Positions 35,669-44,187 of a stretch of 64,000 bases of DNA are shown in pieces (within the stretch, counting starts at the first letter, position 1; each line of letters opens with the position of its first letter). The translations under genes and the position numbers were made by a program. Below the pieces are notes generated by a model. The model saw only the letters and a list, made by a program, of their open reading frames with translations, did not search any database and was not told where the DNA came from. Source of the DNA: Lachnospiraceae bacterium. GTDB taxonomy: Bacteria > Bacillota > Clostridia > Lachnospirales > Lachnospiraceae. The stretch covers positions 1 through 64,000 of the forward strand of contig JAILEM010000182.1 in NCBI GenBank assembly GCA_024687745.1, in the 5' to 3' direction.

Positions 35669-35682
35669 GTAATCGCTTACAT
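35667..35682. promoter_or_regulatory. LacI-type operator, copy 1
   Basis: ATGTAATCGCTTACAT, a 16-bp dyad with arms ATGTAA and TTACAT around the CG-containing centre typical of LacI/GalR sites. It overlaps the -10 of the regulator gene. The identical sequence occurs at 43170-43185. Confidence 0.7.
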
Positions 35683-35714
35683 TTTGGGTTTGGAAAATAC
35701 AAAAAGGAAATCAT

Positions 35715-36728
35715 ATGAATATATACGACATTTCGAAACTGGCCGGGGTCTCTACAGCAACTGTTTCACGGGTTATAAACGGTGCAGATAATGTTAAACC
35801 TTCAACAAGAGATAAAGTACTTAATGTCATTGAAAAAAACGGCTATACCCCCAATGCCTTTGCAAGAGGATTAGGGCTTAACACAATGAATTCCGTTGGT
35901 ATAATGTGTGTGGATTCCTCTGATCTTTATATTGCCAAAGCTGTGTATTGTATTGAAGGAGAATTACGAGAAAACGGATATCATACAATACTTACCTGTA
36001 CAGGTTTTGATCGCAAAGGCAAGGAAGAATCCCTTTCAATGCTTCTGGCTCAGCATGTAGACTGCATAATCTTTGCCGGTTCAGCATTTATCGATGATAA
36101 TAATGATAAAAATAACAAATATATATATGATGCTGCCGATATTGTTCCGGTTATGATCTTAAATGCCTGCCTCGACCACCCAAACATACACTGTGTACTA
36201 TGTGATGACAGTATAGCCACAAGAGATGCAGCCCTTTTTCTTATTGATAATGGAAGACGTGATATTCTTTATCTCTACAATTCACGCACCTACTCGGCAG
36301 TTCGTAAGGTTGCCGGATACAGAAAAGCGTTTGAACTAAGAAGAATGTCCTGCGATGAGAGATATCTTCAGTTTTTTGAAGGTTCTTCAAGAGATATAAA
36401 CGGTGTATGCAATTTTGTGACTTCCCTGCGCAGAAGTGGTCTTAATTTTGATGCAATTCTTACACTGGATGATCTCTTAGCTATCGGCGCTGTAAAGTAT
36501 GCTCTAAGAAACAGCATTTCCATACCTGATGAACTCTCCATTATGGGGTATAACAATTCAATCTTTACAGTCTGTTGTGAACCGGAGATATCAAGTGTTG
36601 ATAACAGACTTGAATCCATGTGTAAAAATCTTGTAAGTATCTGCCTTGATGTACTTTCCGGAAGGGAAGCACCCAAAAAATCAATGTTCAGTGGAATGCT
36701 TGTACATAGAAAGACCACCCTTTTATAA
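35715..36728 (+). CDS. LacI-family transcriptional regulator
   Basis: A 337-residue LacI/GalR protein. The helix-turn-helix is MNIYDISKLAGVSTATVSRVING with the hinge helix near NAFARGLG, followed by a periplasmic-binding-protein-like sugar domain (about 60-330). The identical 16-bp dyad at its own promoter and upstream of the binding-protein gene at 43 kb points to autoregulation and control of the convergent GH43/importer operon. The stop codon lies inside a hairpin shared with the operon end. The inducer is probably an imported oligosaccharide. Confidence 0.9.
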   Translation: MNIYDISKLAGVSTATVSRVINGADNVKPSTRDKVLNVIEKNGYTPNAFARGLGLNTMNSVGIMCVDSSDLYIAKAVYCIEGELRENGYHTILTCTGFDRKGKEESLSMLLAQHVDCIIFAGSAFIDDNNDKNNKYIYDAADIVPVMILNACLDHPNIHCVLCDDSIATRDAALFLIDNGRRDILYLYNSRTYSAVRKVAGYRKAFELRRMSCDERYLQFFEGSSRDINGVCNFVTSLRRSGLNFDAILTLDDLLAIGAVKYALRNSISIPDELSIMGYNNSIFTVCCEPEISSVDNRLESMCKNLVSICLDVLSGREAPKKSMFSGMLVHRKTTLL

Positions 36729-36734
36729 GGGTGG
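36715..36734. terminator. Hairpin between LacI gene and convergent operon
   Basis: CCACCCTT / AAGGGTGG, an 8-bp stem around a 4-nt loop that overlaps the LacI stop codon. On the minus strand it is followed by TCTTTCT after the end of the glycosidase operon. It can end transcription from both sides, though the T runs are short. Confidence 0.55.
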
Positions 36735-36757
36735 CCAAATAGGAGAAAAAAAAGAAA

Positions 36758-38173
36758 TTAATACAACTCTATAACCTTTATTACCTCACCGTTTATGTCT
36801 GTGATCAGTTTGACATCTGCTTTTGTATTAAATATCTCACGAAAATCTATCATTCCTCTTGATCCTGTTTTTGAATTTTCAATCCTATATATATGACCGT
36901 TAAGATGCTGTTCATATACACTCTCTACTCCGGTTCTGCAACCCCAGTATAACTCGTCACCCTCTCTGTGAACTCCATATACCCTGGATACATATTCAAG
37001 AACAGAAAGCATGGCCGGACCGTAGCCGTCTATCTTTGTTCCATCCTCTGAAAACATTGAGGGCCTGGCACTAAAAGGATCAAACTGCTGGACAAATACA
37101 CAGTCCTCCTTAAGAGCCTCAAACAGTATTTTGCCAAGCTCTATTACAAGATGGTCATAACCATAATTTTCAAGTGCCCTTATCGCACGCTGATATGTCA
37201 GCATCTCGCATTGGCCGCTCCAGTTATTTGCAGATATATTTCGAAACATCGAATCACTTACCGAAACAGACGGTAAAGGCATTTTAGTCCAAAACTCATT
37301 AGGATTTAAAAGATGTCTGTCGACAAATTTCTCTGCCATATCATTATCTATACTGTTCCAGTACATTGCCCGCAATGTATTATGATATAGTATCGGCATC
37401 CTGAAATGGTTCTTATCTCTGTCATAACAAGTCGAATCTTCTTCACTCCATAGATATTCTCTTATCTTTCTTTTTATTTCCTTTGATCTAAGAGACCAGT
37501 ATGAAATGTCCTCGTCCCTGCCAAGCAGTCTTGAAACCTTTTCCAGTGTCTCACGGGCAGAATAGGAATAGCTCATGACATCGATCGAAGCCATTGGAAC
37601 AACGCGACATCCTTTGGGTGGATATTCTTCTTCCCAACCGTCGGGTGCATCCATATAACGCATAGCGTTATCCTCCCCGGTATCATATTTACACCACGTT
37701 TCTAGGCATCCATCCCCGTCGGAATCGCGTACAGACCAGAGATAATTATCAAATCTCTCAAGGGTCGAATATAACAGTTCCAGATAATCTTTATCAAGTT
37801 CCGCGATATAATACATGTTAAGGGCCGGTTTAGGAAAACAAAAGCCCTGAAATTTATTATACTGAGGCACGACTTTATTATCTATAAGAGCAATGGAACC
37901 GGGAAGTCTTCCATCCTCCCTTATATTTTCCATAAACATAAGCTGATTGTTCAGTCCTACTTCGATATTCCTCTTGGCATACATTTCTCCGCCCATAGGC
38001 TGGGTTTCAAGCCATATCTTTTCATAGCCCCCACCCTCGACAAGAACTTTTTTTCCGGCAAAATCCCTGATATTATCAAGACATTTCCTTTCAGCTTCAT
38101 CATATAAATGTTTAAGTTTTGTATCAGATATATCAAATATCACATGTGAATCCTTATTCACATTAACCCCCAT
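36758..38173 (-). CDS. (alpha/alpha)6 glycoside hydrolase, MGH1-like
   Basis: A 471-residue protein I place in the (alpha/alpha)6 group of glycosidases related to GH63 and mannosylglycerate hydrolase, from helix-rich text with YNKFQGFCFPKPALNMY, RDSDGDGCLETW, SYSYSARETLEKVSRLLG and ISANNWSGQCEML. The exact family and substrate are not clear. It has no signal peptide and lies 11 bp after GH43 in the same operon, so it probably trims the same imported oligosaccharide. The start is uncertain: the ATG has a weak ribosome site, and an in-frame GTG four codons later follows GGGGG. Confidence 0.7.
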   Translation of the reverse strand: MGVNVNKDSHVIFDISDTKLKHLYDEAERKCLDNIRDFAGKKVLVEGGGYEKIWLETQPMGGEMYAKRNIEVGLNNQLMFMENIREDGRLPGSIALIDNKVVPQYNKFQGFCFPKPALNMYYIAELDKDYLELLYSTLERFDNYLWSVRDSDGDGCLETWCKYDTGEDNAMRYMDAPDGWEEEYPPKGCRVVPMASIDVMSYSYSARETLEKVSRLLGRDEDISYWSLRSKEIKRKIREYLWSEEDSTCYDRDKNHFRMPILYHNTLRAMYWNSIDNDMAEKFVDRHLLNPNEFWTKMPLPSVSVSDSMFRNISANNWSGQCEMLTYQRAIRALENYGYDHLVIELGKILFEALKEDCVFVQQFDPFSARPSMFSEDGTKIDGYGPAMLSVLEYVSRVYGVHREGDELYWGCRTGVESVYEQHLNGHIYRIENSKTGSRGMIDFREIFNTKADVKLITDINGEVIKVIELY

Positions 38174-38184
38174 TCTTTAATTCA

Positions 38185-39723
38185 TCATCGTGAAAACCGA
38201 TGATTTATCTCAAAAAACTCAAATCCGGCACATGCTTTTTTTTCAAGCATATCATGTACATACATACCGAAGTGCGCTCCGGTAAAGCCTCTGCAGTATT
38301 CATCTGTAAGTATCTGAGTGCTTCCCTTTACATCAATACATATCCATTTTTCATTTTCCCGATATTCAAAATATATATCCGTTCCGTCTGTTTCTATCTT
38401 TAGTTCTATCGGTGCCTCTAATGACACCTTTATGGGATTGATAAGATCGGTTATCTCTCCCCGGTCACTTTTTAATATGGTAAGGACAGAATTTCCATCC
38501 CCGTCTGCCGTTTTTCCAAAAATGTAAAAATTCAGATTATCGTAAATATACGTTAATCCCGCAAACTCTTCCTGAACGATCGGATTAAAATACATTTTTG
38601 TGACCGCAGAGCATGCATGTTCCTTTTGACGAACAGCAAGAAGTGACACACTGTGCAGAGAATTAAGAGATTCCTGCCCCCTGAGCATAAGCATATTATT
38701 TTCTATATGCGCAAATTCATCATATCTTCTTCTTAATGAAGAATATCTTACGTTTATCGTTTTATCAGTAAAATTATCACAGAAATCCTGAGGATCGCTT
38801 TCTGTATACTCCTTAAGTCCTTTAGGTTCATTAATCCGGCTAAGACAGTAGCCATCCTTATTTGCCGGAAAAAAGAATCCGTCTTCACCTAAAAAGATTT
38901 CCTGAATGGCGGTTTCCCTGCCCAGAATACATCCCTTTGCACCTTCTGTTCTTCTTGCACACAGATGAACAAGATAATAAAAACCATTATCAGCCCTTAC
39001 AATGTCCGCATGTCCGCATTTTTGCAAAGCACCTGATATATCAGAGGTTAAAAACGGATTACCAGGACAGGTTTCATATGGACCATAAACATTATCTGAT
39101 CTTGCCATAGTAACACAATGATCATAGCCTGTTCCGCCCTCTGCAGCTATCAGATAATAATAATCTCCTATGTGATAAAGATGAGGCCCCTCAAGGAAAC
39201 CTATACCTGAACCCGAATAAACCTTAACGTAATCTCCCAGAGGTTTAAGATTTTCCGGATCTAATTCTCTTACAGTTATCCCCTTAAATCCGTTTATCAT
39301 ATTTACAAGGTATTTTTTTCCGTCAATATCATGAAACAGTGACGGATCAAAACCCATACTATTCAAATATAAGGGATCTGACCAATCCTTATAAATATCA
39401 TCTGTCCAGACAACATAATTATTTGTATTATAAAATCTGCCTTTTTTTGTCTTTACATCGGTATATACAAGATAAAACCTTTTTCCGTCATAACTAAGAC
39501 ACGGAGCCCAAACACCTCCCGATGGAGGATCTCCTGTAAGATCGAGCTGAGAATATCTGCGAAGCGGTGATCTTATCTGTTTATAATTCTTAAGATCCGA
39601 AGATTCAAAGATTTTAACTCCGGGCCACCATTCAAAAGTAGACACAGCAATATAATACATTCCATTTGCGTTTATTATGCTTGGATCAGGGCAAAATCCC
39701 CGAAGTATGGGATTTTCAATCAT
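38185..39723 (-). CDS. GH43 beta-xylosidase / arabinofuranosidase
   Basis: A 512-residue GH43 enzyme. The start NPILRGFCPDPSII carries the catalytic base Asp, GFDPSLFHD the second Asp and GFLEGPHLYHI the general acid Glu of the five-blade propeller (about 1-300). The C-terminal beta-sandwich (about 320-505) is the type found in beta-xylosidases of this family. It acts on xylo- or arabino-oligosaccharides in the cytoplasm, as there is no signal peptide. AGAGGA precedes the ATG; the gap after the permease gene is 37 bp. Confidence 0.9.
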   Translation of the reverse strand: MIENPILRGFCPDPSIINANGMYYIAVSTFEWWPGVKIFESSDLKNYKQIRSPLRRYSQLDLTGDPPSGGVWAPCLSYDGKRFYLVYTDVKTKKGRFYNTNNYVVWTDDIYKDWSDPLYLNSMGFDPSLFHDIDGKKYLVNMINGFKGITVRELDPENLKPLGDYVKVYSGSGIGFLEGPHLYHIGDYYYLIAAEGGTGYDHCVTMARSDNVYGPYETCPGNPFLTSDISGALQKCGHADIVRADNGFYYLVHLCARRTEGAKGCILGRETAIQEIFLGEDGFFFPANKDGYCLSRINEPKGLKEYTESDPQDFCDNFTDKTINVRYSSLRRRYDEFAHIENNMLMLRGQESLNSLHSVSLLAVRQKEHACSAVTKMYFNPIVQEEFAGLTYIYDNLNFYIFGKTADGDGNSVLTILKSDRGEITDLINPIKVSLEAPIELKIETDGTDIYFEYRENEKWICIDVKGSTQILTDEYCRGFTGAHFGMYVHDMLEKKACAGFEFFEINHRFSR

Positions 39724-39760
39724 ATAGTATTATTCCTCTATTTATCCTGATAATTCTTTT

Positions 39761-40603
39761 TTATCCCTTTAGTCCACTGGTCCCTATTCCCTCTACAAGA
39801 TATCTGTTAAAGACAAGGAATATCAGGAATACAGGTATCAGAGACAGTGCCGACATTGCAAACATGGCACCATAATCAGTCTTAGACGCAGAGTCAGCAA
39901 ACATCTTGATCGCCAGCGATGCAGTATAAGATTCGGGTTTGCTTAAGTAAAGTAACGGCCCCATATAGTCATCCCATTTCCAATAGAACTGAATTATAAC
40001 AGTAGTTACAAGTGATGGCTTTAAAAGCGGCAAAATGATATTTGTATAAATCGTGTATTTACTACACCCGTCAATAGTTGCCGCCTCATCAAGTTCTCTT
40101 GGTATTCCCTTCATAAACTGCATCATCTGATAGATAAAAAATGCCTGACCACAGAAGTGAGGTAATATAAGCGGAACATAACTGTCGGAAAGACCGAGTT
40201 TATACCATATAAGGAAAGACGGTATCATTATAACCTGTCCCGGAAGCATCATGGTTGCAAGCATACAGGTAAACCAAAGCTTCTTACCCTTAAACTTTAC
40301 CCTTGCAAATGCATAAGCGACAAGAGATGAACTTATTACAGTTCCAAGTGTTGCTATTGCTGTTATGAAAAAGGAATTTAAAAAAAACGTTGCAAATGAT
40401 ATACCAGCAAATCCTTTCCATCCCGTAGAATAATTCTCAGGCTTTAATTCCTTGGGGATAAGGCTTAACGAACCTCTCAGTATTTCAGAATTATCCTTAA
40501 AAGATCCCGATATCATCCACAAAACAGGATATATCATAAAAAATCCCAAAGTTATTACAAGAACATGATATATGACCTTCTTAGAATTATTTTTGACTTT
40601 CAT
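39761..40603 (-). CDS. CUT1 sugar ABC permease (MalG-like)
   Basis: A 280-residue permease with six transmembrane segments and the EAA loop DEAATIDGCSKYTIYTNIILPLLKP. It starts with the ATG right after the stop codon of the MalF-like gene; the track's TTG start at 40609 would overlap. It forms the importer with the upstream permease and binding protein. No ATPase gene is present, so a shared MsmX-type ATPase is expected. Confidence 0.92.
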   Translation of the reverse strand: MKVKNNSKKVIYHVLVITLGFFMIYPVLWMISGSFKDNSEILRGSLSLIPKELKPENYSTGWKGFAGISFATFFLNSFFITAIATLGTVISSSLVAYAFARVKFKGKKLWFTCMLATMMLPGQVIMIPSFLIWYKLGLSDSYVPLILPHFCGQAFFIYQMMQFMKGIPRELDEAATIDGCSKYTIYTNIILPLLKPSLVTTVIIQFYWKWDDYMGPLLYLSKPESYTASLAIKMFADSASKTDYGAMFAMSALSLIPVFLIFLVFNRYLVEGIGTSGLKG

Positions 40604-40605
40604 TG

Positions 40606-41526
40606 TCAATCTTCACCCCCTTCCTGGAATACCCAGAACTTGGAGGATTTGAATATTATGAGTGTGATAAGACTCATTATAACCAGCATGAACCAGCTCA
40701 TTGCACAGGCATATCCCATATGATTATATTTAAATGCCTGATTATAGACGTTAAGTGCATATAAAAGTGTACCGTTGTTCGGCCCTCCCTGTGTGATGAC
40801 AAAGGCCTGTGTAAATGACATAAATGCCTGAATAGTCTGCATTACCAAATTATAAAGGATTATGGGAGATAAACATGGAAGCGTGATATTTGTAAAGGTC
40901 TGTCTTCCGTTAGCTCCATCTATCCTTGCCGCTTCATAATATGTAGTGGGAATTTCCTTCAGTCCCGCTGCAAATATGATCATTGATGATCCGAACTGCC
41001 ACACTGTCATTAGGATAAGAGGATACAACGCCAGCTTTTGATCTCCAAACCAGTTAACAGTCTTAAGACCCATATCAGCCAAAACTACATTTATCAATCC
41101 TTTCCTGGCAAATAACTGCTTCCAGACAAGTGCAACGGCAACACTTCCACCGACAAGTGATGGTACATAATACAGGGATCTGTAAAGAGTAACCATGCCA
41201 CTCTTTCTTGTAAGAACATAGGCAACAAGCAGGGCAAAAGCGAGCTTAAGAGGTACTGACAGAAGTACATACTTAAGTGTTACTCCCAGCGATTTTATAA
41301 AAACATCATCCGAAAATAGCTGGATGAAATTTTTAAACCCGACATAAGTCACGCTCTTACTACCCATGGAATAATCTGTAAATGAATAATAAAACGAAGT
41401 AACTATAGGGATCAATGAAAAGCAGATAAATCCAAAGATAAATGGAAAAGCAAAAATATATCCCACCGTATTATTATTATTTATAAATTTTGAAAATCCT
41501 GATGTCCTTTCGGTCTTTTCAGACAT
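40606..41526 (-). CDS. CUT1 sugar ABC permease (MalF-like)
   Basis: A 306-residue permease with six transmembrane segments and the EAA loop EAARIDGANGRQTFTNITLPCLSP. The N-terminus is a short cytoplasmic tail. GGAGG precedes the ATG by 9 nt. A long hairpin separates it from the upstream binding-protein gene. It imports the oligosaccharide later cut by GH43 and the MGH1-like enzyme. Confidence 0.92.
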   Translation of the reverse strand: MSEKTERTSGFSKFINNNNTVGYIFAFPFIFGFICFSLIPIVTSFYYSFTDYSMGSKSVTYVGFKNFIQLFSDDVFIKSLGVTLKYVLLSVPLKLAFALLVAYVLTRKSGMVTLYRSLYYVPSLVGGSVAVALVWKQLFARKGLINVVLADMGLKTVNWFGDQKLALYPLILMTVWQFGSSMIIFAAGLKEIPTTYYEAARIDGANGRQTFTNITLPCLSPIILYNLVMQTIQAFMSFTQAFVITQGGPNNGTLLYALNVYNQAFKYNHMGYACAMSWFMLVIMSLITLIIFKSSKFWVFQEGGED

Positions 41527-41568
41527 GATGGCAAGCCTCCATAAATATTAATCATCATAAGCGGAGTG

Positions 41569-41605
41569 TTTAACTAAGTCGGGGAAATACCCCGACCTAG
41601 TTAAA
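41569..41605 (-). promoter_or_regulatory. Long intercistronic hairpin after the binding-protein gene
   Basis: A 16-bp stem (TTTAACTAAGTCGGGG against CCCCGACCTAGTTAAA, one mismatch) with a 5-nt loop, 18 bp past the binding-protein stop and before the permease genes. No T run follows in the direction of transcription, so it is better read as an mRNA-stability or partial-termination element that raises binding protein over permease. Confidence 0.65.
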
Positions 41606-41622
41606 AAATATATTTTTACTGC

Positions 41623-43032
41623 TTACTCAAAAAGGTTTTGAGCATCAGCATAGGTTTTATCTGCCGCCTCTGCCGCTGTTATATCTCCGGCAACTACCTG
41701 TTGTATGTAATTACGGTAATTATCTACAACCTCATCCTGTCCGGCGGGACTTAAAACATTGATCTTCTCAGGTGTTTCAAAAGTACCTACCAGAGTAACA
41801 TAATCATACATTGCCTTCTGTCCGTCGGTTGCTTCTGCTTCAAGAGCTTCACGAACCGCATCATTGATGGGGATTCCTCTCTCTCCCTTAAGTACATTAT
41901 TACAATCAACACTGTTCTGGAACCAGCTTATGAACTTAGCTGCTTCTTCTTTATACTGGCTGTCCTGAGATACACAAAGCATCTGTGAAGACTGTATTAC
42001 TGTTCCGGAAGGTCCGTCATTCTTTATGCGGGGCACTGTTGCAAGTGCAAGTGTACGTCCTTCTTCTGCACAAATATCATATATTGTGGGGAACTGATTA
42101 ACAGCTACCCATGTCATTGCTGCTTCACCTGTTACAAGGAAATCGTTCTCTATATCAGTTATTTCCATTTCAGCACCTGCATCCGGTGATGCACCTGAAG
42201 AAATAAGATTTGCCCTCATCTCTATATAAGGTGTGAGCATCTGAGGATCTTCAAAGCCCATTCCGTCAAGATCTATATTAAAGAAGCCATATTCTCCTAC
42301 TTCACCCTGCTGTGCAATATAAGTAGAACATCCTGCTATGAATTCACTGGAGGTAAATCCTGATGAACCAAAGTTACCTGTATGTTCACTTATCTTTAGG
42401 GCAGCTGCTTCAAAATCATCCCATGTCCAGTCATCAGTAGGAAGAGGAACTCCTGCTTCTTTAAACATATCAACATCATAAGCTATACCATATGTATTAA
42501 GTCCGTTTGAAAGACCTATCTGATTTCCCTCTGTATCCTGTGTGATCTTAAGATATGCATCAGATATTCCAGAAGTATCAACTACTCCGCTGTCAATAAA
42601 CTCATTCATATAATAAATCTTATCCAGATATTCGGGGAAATTTCCTCCAAGTTGGAAGATATCCCATACCTGATCAGATGCTACTAAAGTCTTAAGTTTT
42701 GTAAAATAACTGTCAAAATCATAAAATTCATACTCAATATTTACATTGGGATTTTCTTTTTCATACATCTCAATAACTTCTACTGTTATATCGTGTCTTG
42801 TCTGTGAACCCCACCATGCCATTCTTAACGTAATAGGTTCTCCCTCGGTAGCTGCTTCTGTTTCTTCCGTTTCTTCAGTCACCTCTTCTGCTTCAGCTTC
42901 AGATGTTTCTGCCTCAGCTTCCTTTGCAGCAGGCTCTGCAGCTGCAGGTGCCTCTGCCGTTGTTCCTGCACATGCTGTCAATGATAATGCCATTGCAGCA
43001 GTAAGAATTGTTGCCAAAAATCTCTTTTTCAT
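41623..43032 (-). CDS. Sugar-binding lipoprotein of CUT1 importer
   Basis: A 469-residue lipoprotein with a signal ending in LTACAG, an Ala/Glu-rich linker (about 22-62) and a family 1 extracellular binding protein (about 65-465). ITLRMAWWGSQTRHDITVEV and KDNFLV-type regions fit oligosaccharide binders. First gene of the operon importer, permeases, GH43, MGH1-like. I chose ATG 43032 behind AAAGGAG; the track's ATG at 43065 has no ribosome site. The LacI-type operator lies about 140 bp upstream. Confidence 0.9.
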   Translation of the reverse strand: MKKRFLATILTAAMALSLTACAGTTAEAPAAAEPAAKEAEAETSEAEAEEVTEETEETEAATEGEPITLRMAWWGSQTRHDITVEVIEMYEKENPNVNIEYEFYDFDSYFTKLKTLVASDQVWDIFQLGGNFPEYLDKIYYMNEFIDSGVVDTSGISDAYLKITQDTEGNQIGLSNGLNTYGIAYDVDMFKEAGVPLPTDDWTWDDFEAAALKISEHTGNFGSSGFTSSEFIAGCSTYIAQQGEVGEYGFFNIDLDGMGFEDPQMLTPYIEMRANLISSGASPDAGAEMEITDIENDFLVTGEAAMTWVAVNQFPTIYDICAEEGRTLALATVPRIKNDGPSGTVIQSSQMLCVSQDSQYKEEAAKFISWFQNSVDCNNVLKGERGIPINDAVREALEAEATDGQKAMYDYVTLVGTFETPEKINVLSPAGQDEVVDNYRNYIQQVVAGDITAAEAADKTYADAQNLFE

Positions 43033-43169
43033 TAATCTGATTGCTCCTTTCCCTTTCATGATCATATGAATATGATATTCTGCGGACCTTTCAGAATATC
43101 AACCCTGATAAAGCTATACTTTGCGCATGAAGTATAAAATGCATTCATCTAAGATAAATTATGTATATC

Positions 43170-43185
43170 ATGTAATCGCTTACAT
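43170..43185. promoter_or_regulatory. LacI-type operator, copy 2
   Basis: ATGTAATCGCTTACAT, identical in all 16 bases to the site at 35667-35682. It lies between the importer operon (minus) and the AraC gene (plus), so it can control either or both. Confidence 0.7.
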
Positions 43186-43339
43186 AAATACCAAAATATT
43201 TGTATTATTTTTGAAATATTACATATTTTTTGACTTTTTAGTGTTATAATATCATTAAATATCTATTTCTTTTGTCTATATTTATTGTTTTAATGGTAAA
43301 TCGAAATGATTTATTGGTTAATATTTTCAGGAGGATTTT

Positions 43340-44170
43340 ATGAGTAAAGAATACAGCGATGGAAATCTGTACATAGATACTAAGATACGTAACCCTGCAT
43401 TTGAAATGAATTATGAACACTCACACAACTATTGTGAAATATACTATCTTAAAAGTGGCTCATGCACCTACTGTGTAAATAAAATGAAGTATCATTTGAA
43501 TTCCGGAGATATGTTCATAGTAAGTACCGGAGAACCGCATTCAACCTACTACGAAGGCCAGACAAGCTGCGAACGTATAGTTATAGCCTGTTCAACGAAA
43601 AAACTACCTGCTGGTTTCCTAAATTCATTTCCCGAGATCAGGGATACCTTAAACTCTACCTCTAAGGTGGTTCTTGGCAAATCCCTCAAAACACGACTTG
43701 AAGCTATTTTCGAAAAAATGCTCAGGGAAAACTCAACACCTGATAACTATTCATCGGATCTCATGATGCTTTATACAATGGAAATGCTGGTAATGCTCAT
43801 GCGTGGAGGTATATTTGTACATGAAAACGAAAGAGAATCAAATGAGATAAGTGCTGACATAGAGCAGGCGATTAATTATATAGCGCTTAATTATAACCAG
43901 CCGCTTACGCTTGAGGAAACAGCTGCTCGTTTTAATCTTTGTCCTTCATATTTTTCCAGGAAATTCAAATCTGAAACCGGTTCCACTTTTAAGGAATACA
44001 TCAATTATATTCGATTACGACAGGCAGGGCAGATGCTTCTTACTACAGATGATTCGATAACAAAGATCGCAATAAACTGCGGCTATAACAGCAGCAATTA
44101 TTTTAAAGACTGTTTCCAGAAAAAATACGGCATGTCTCCCCGCAGTTACAGAAAGACAAGAACTCTTTAA
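43340..44170 (+). CDS. AraC-family regulator of the GH43 locus
   Basis: A 276-residue protein with an N-terminal cupin (about 15-100; FEMNYEHSHNYCEIYYL, LNSGDMFIVSTGEPHSTYY) and a C-terminal AraC domain (about 172-272; LEETAARFNLCPSYFSRKFK, then IAINCGYNSSNYFKDCFQKKYG). It is divergent from the importer operon and probably activates it, giving dual control with the LacI protein. AGGAGG precedes the ATG. The 3' end is only 17 bp from the convergent HD-GYP gene. Confidence 0.9.
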   Translation: MSKEYSDGNLYIDTKIRNPAFEMNYEHSHNYCEIYYLKSGSCTYCVNKMKYHLNSGDMFIVSTGEPHSTYYEGQTSCERIVIACSTKKLPAGFLNSFPEIRDTLNSTSKVVLGKSLKTRLEAIFEKMLRENSTPDNYSSDLMMLYTMEMLVMLMRGGIFVHENERESNEISADIEQAINYIALNYNQPLTLEETAARFNLCPSYFSRKFKSETGSTFKEYINYIRLRQAGQMLLTTDDSITKIAINCGYNSSNYFKDCFQKKYGMSPRSYRKTRTL

Positions 44171-44187
44171 AAAAATGCTTAAACAAG

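Larger units (their letters stand above)
35352..35714. other. Divergent intergenic region
   Basis: About 360 bases between the EAL gene and the LacI gene. It holds an extended -10 promoter for the EAL gene, a small inverted repeat TTGACT/AGTCAA at 35374-35390, and the LacI promoter with its operator. No gene is visible. Confidence 0.6.

Noticed and set aside
43245-43250. TATAAT with a nearby TTGACT as the AraC promoter at 43.2 kb
   Set aside because: The hexamers are only 9 bp apart and no alternative -35 fits at 17 bp; the AraC promoter is left unassigned.
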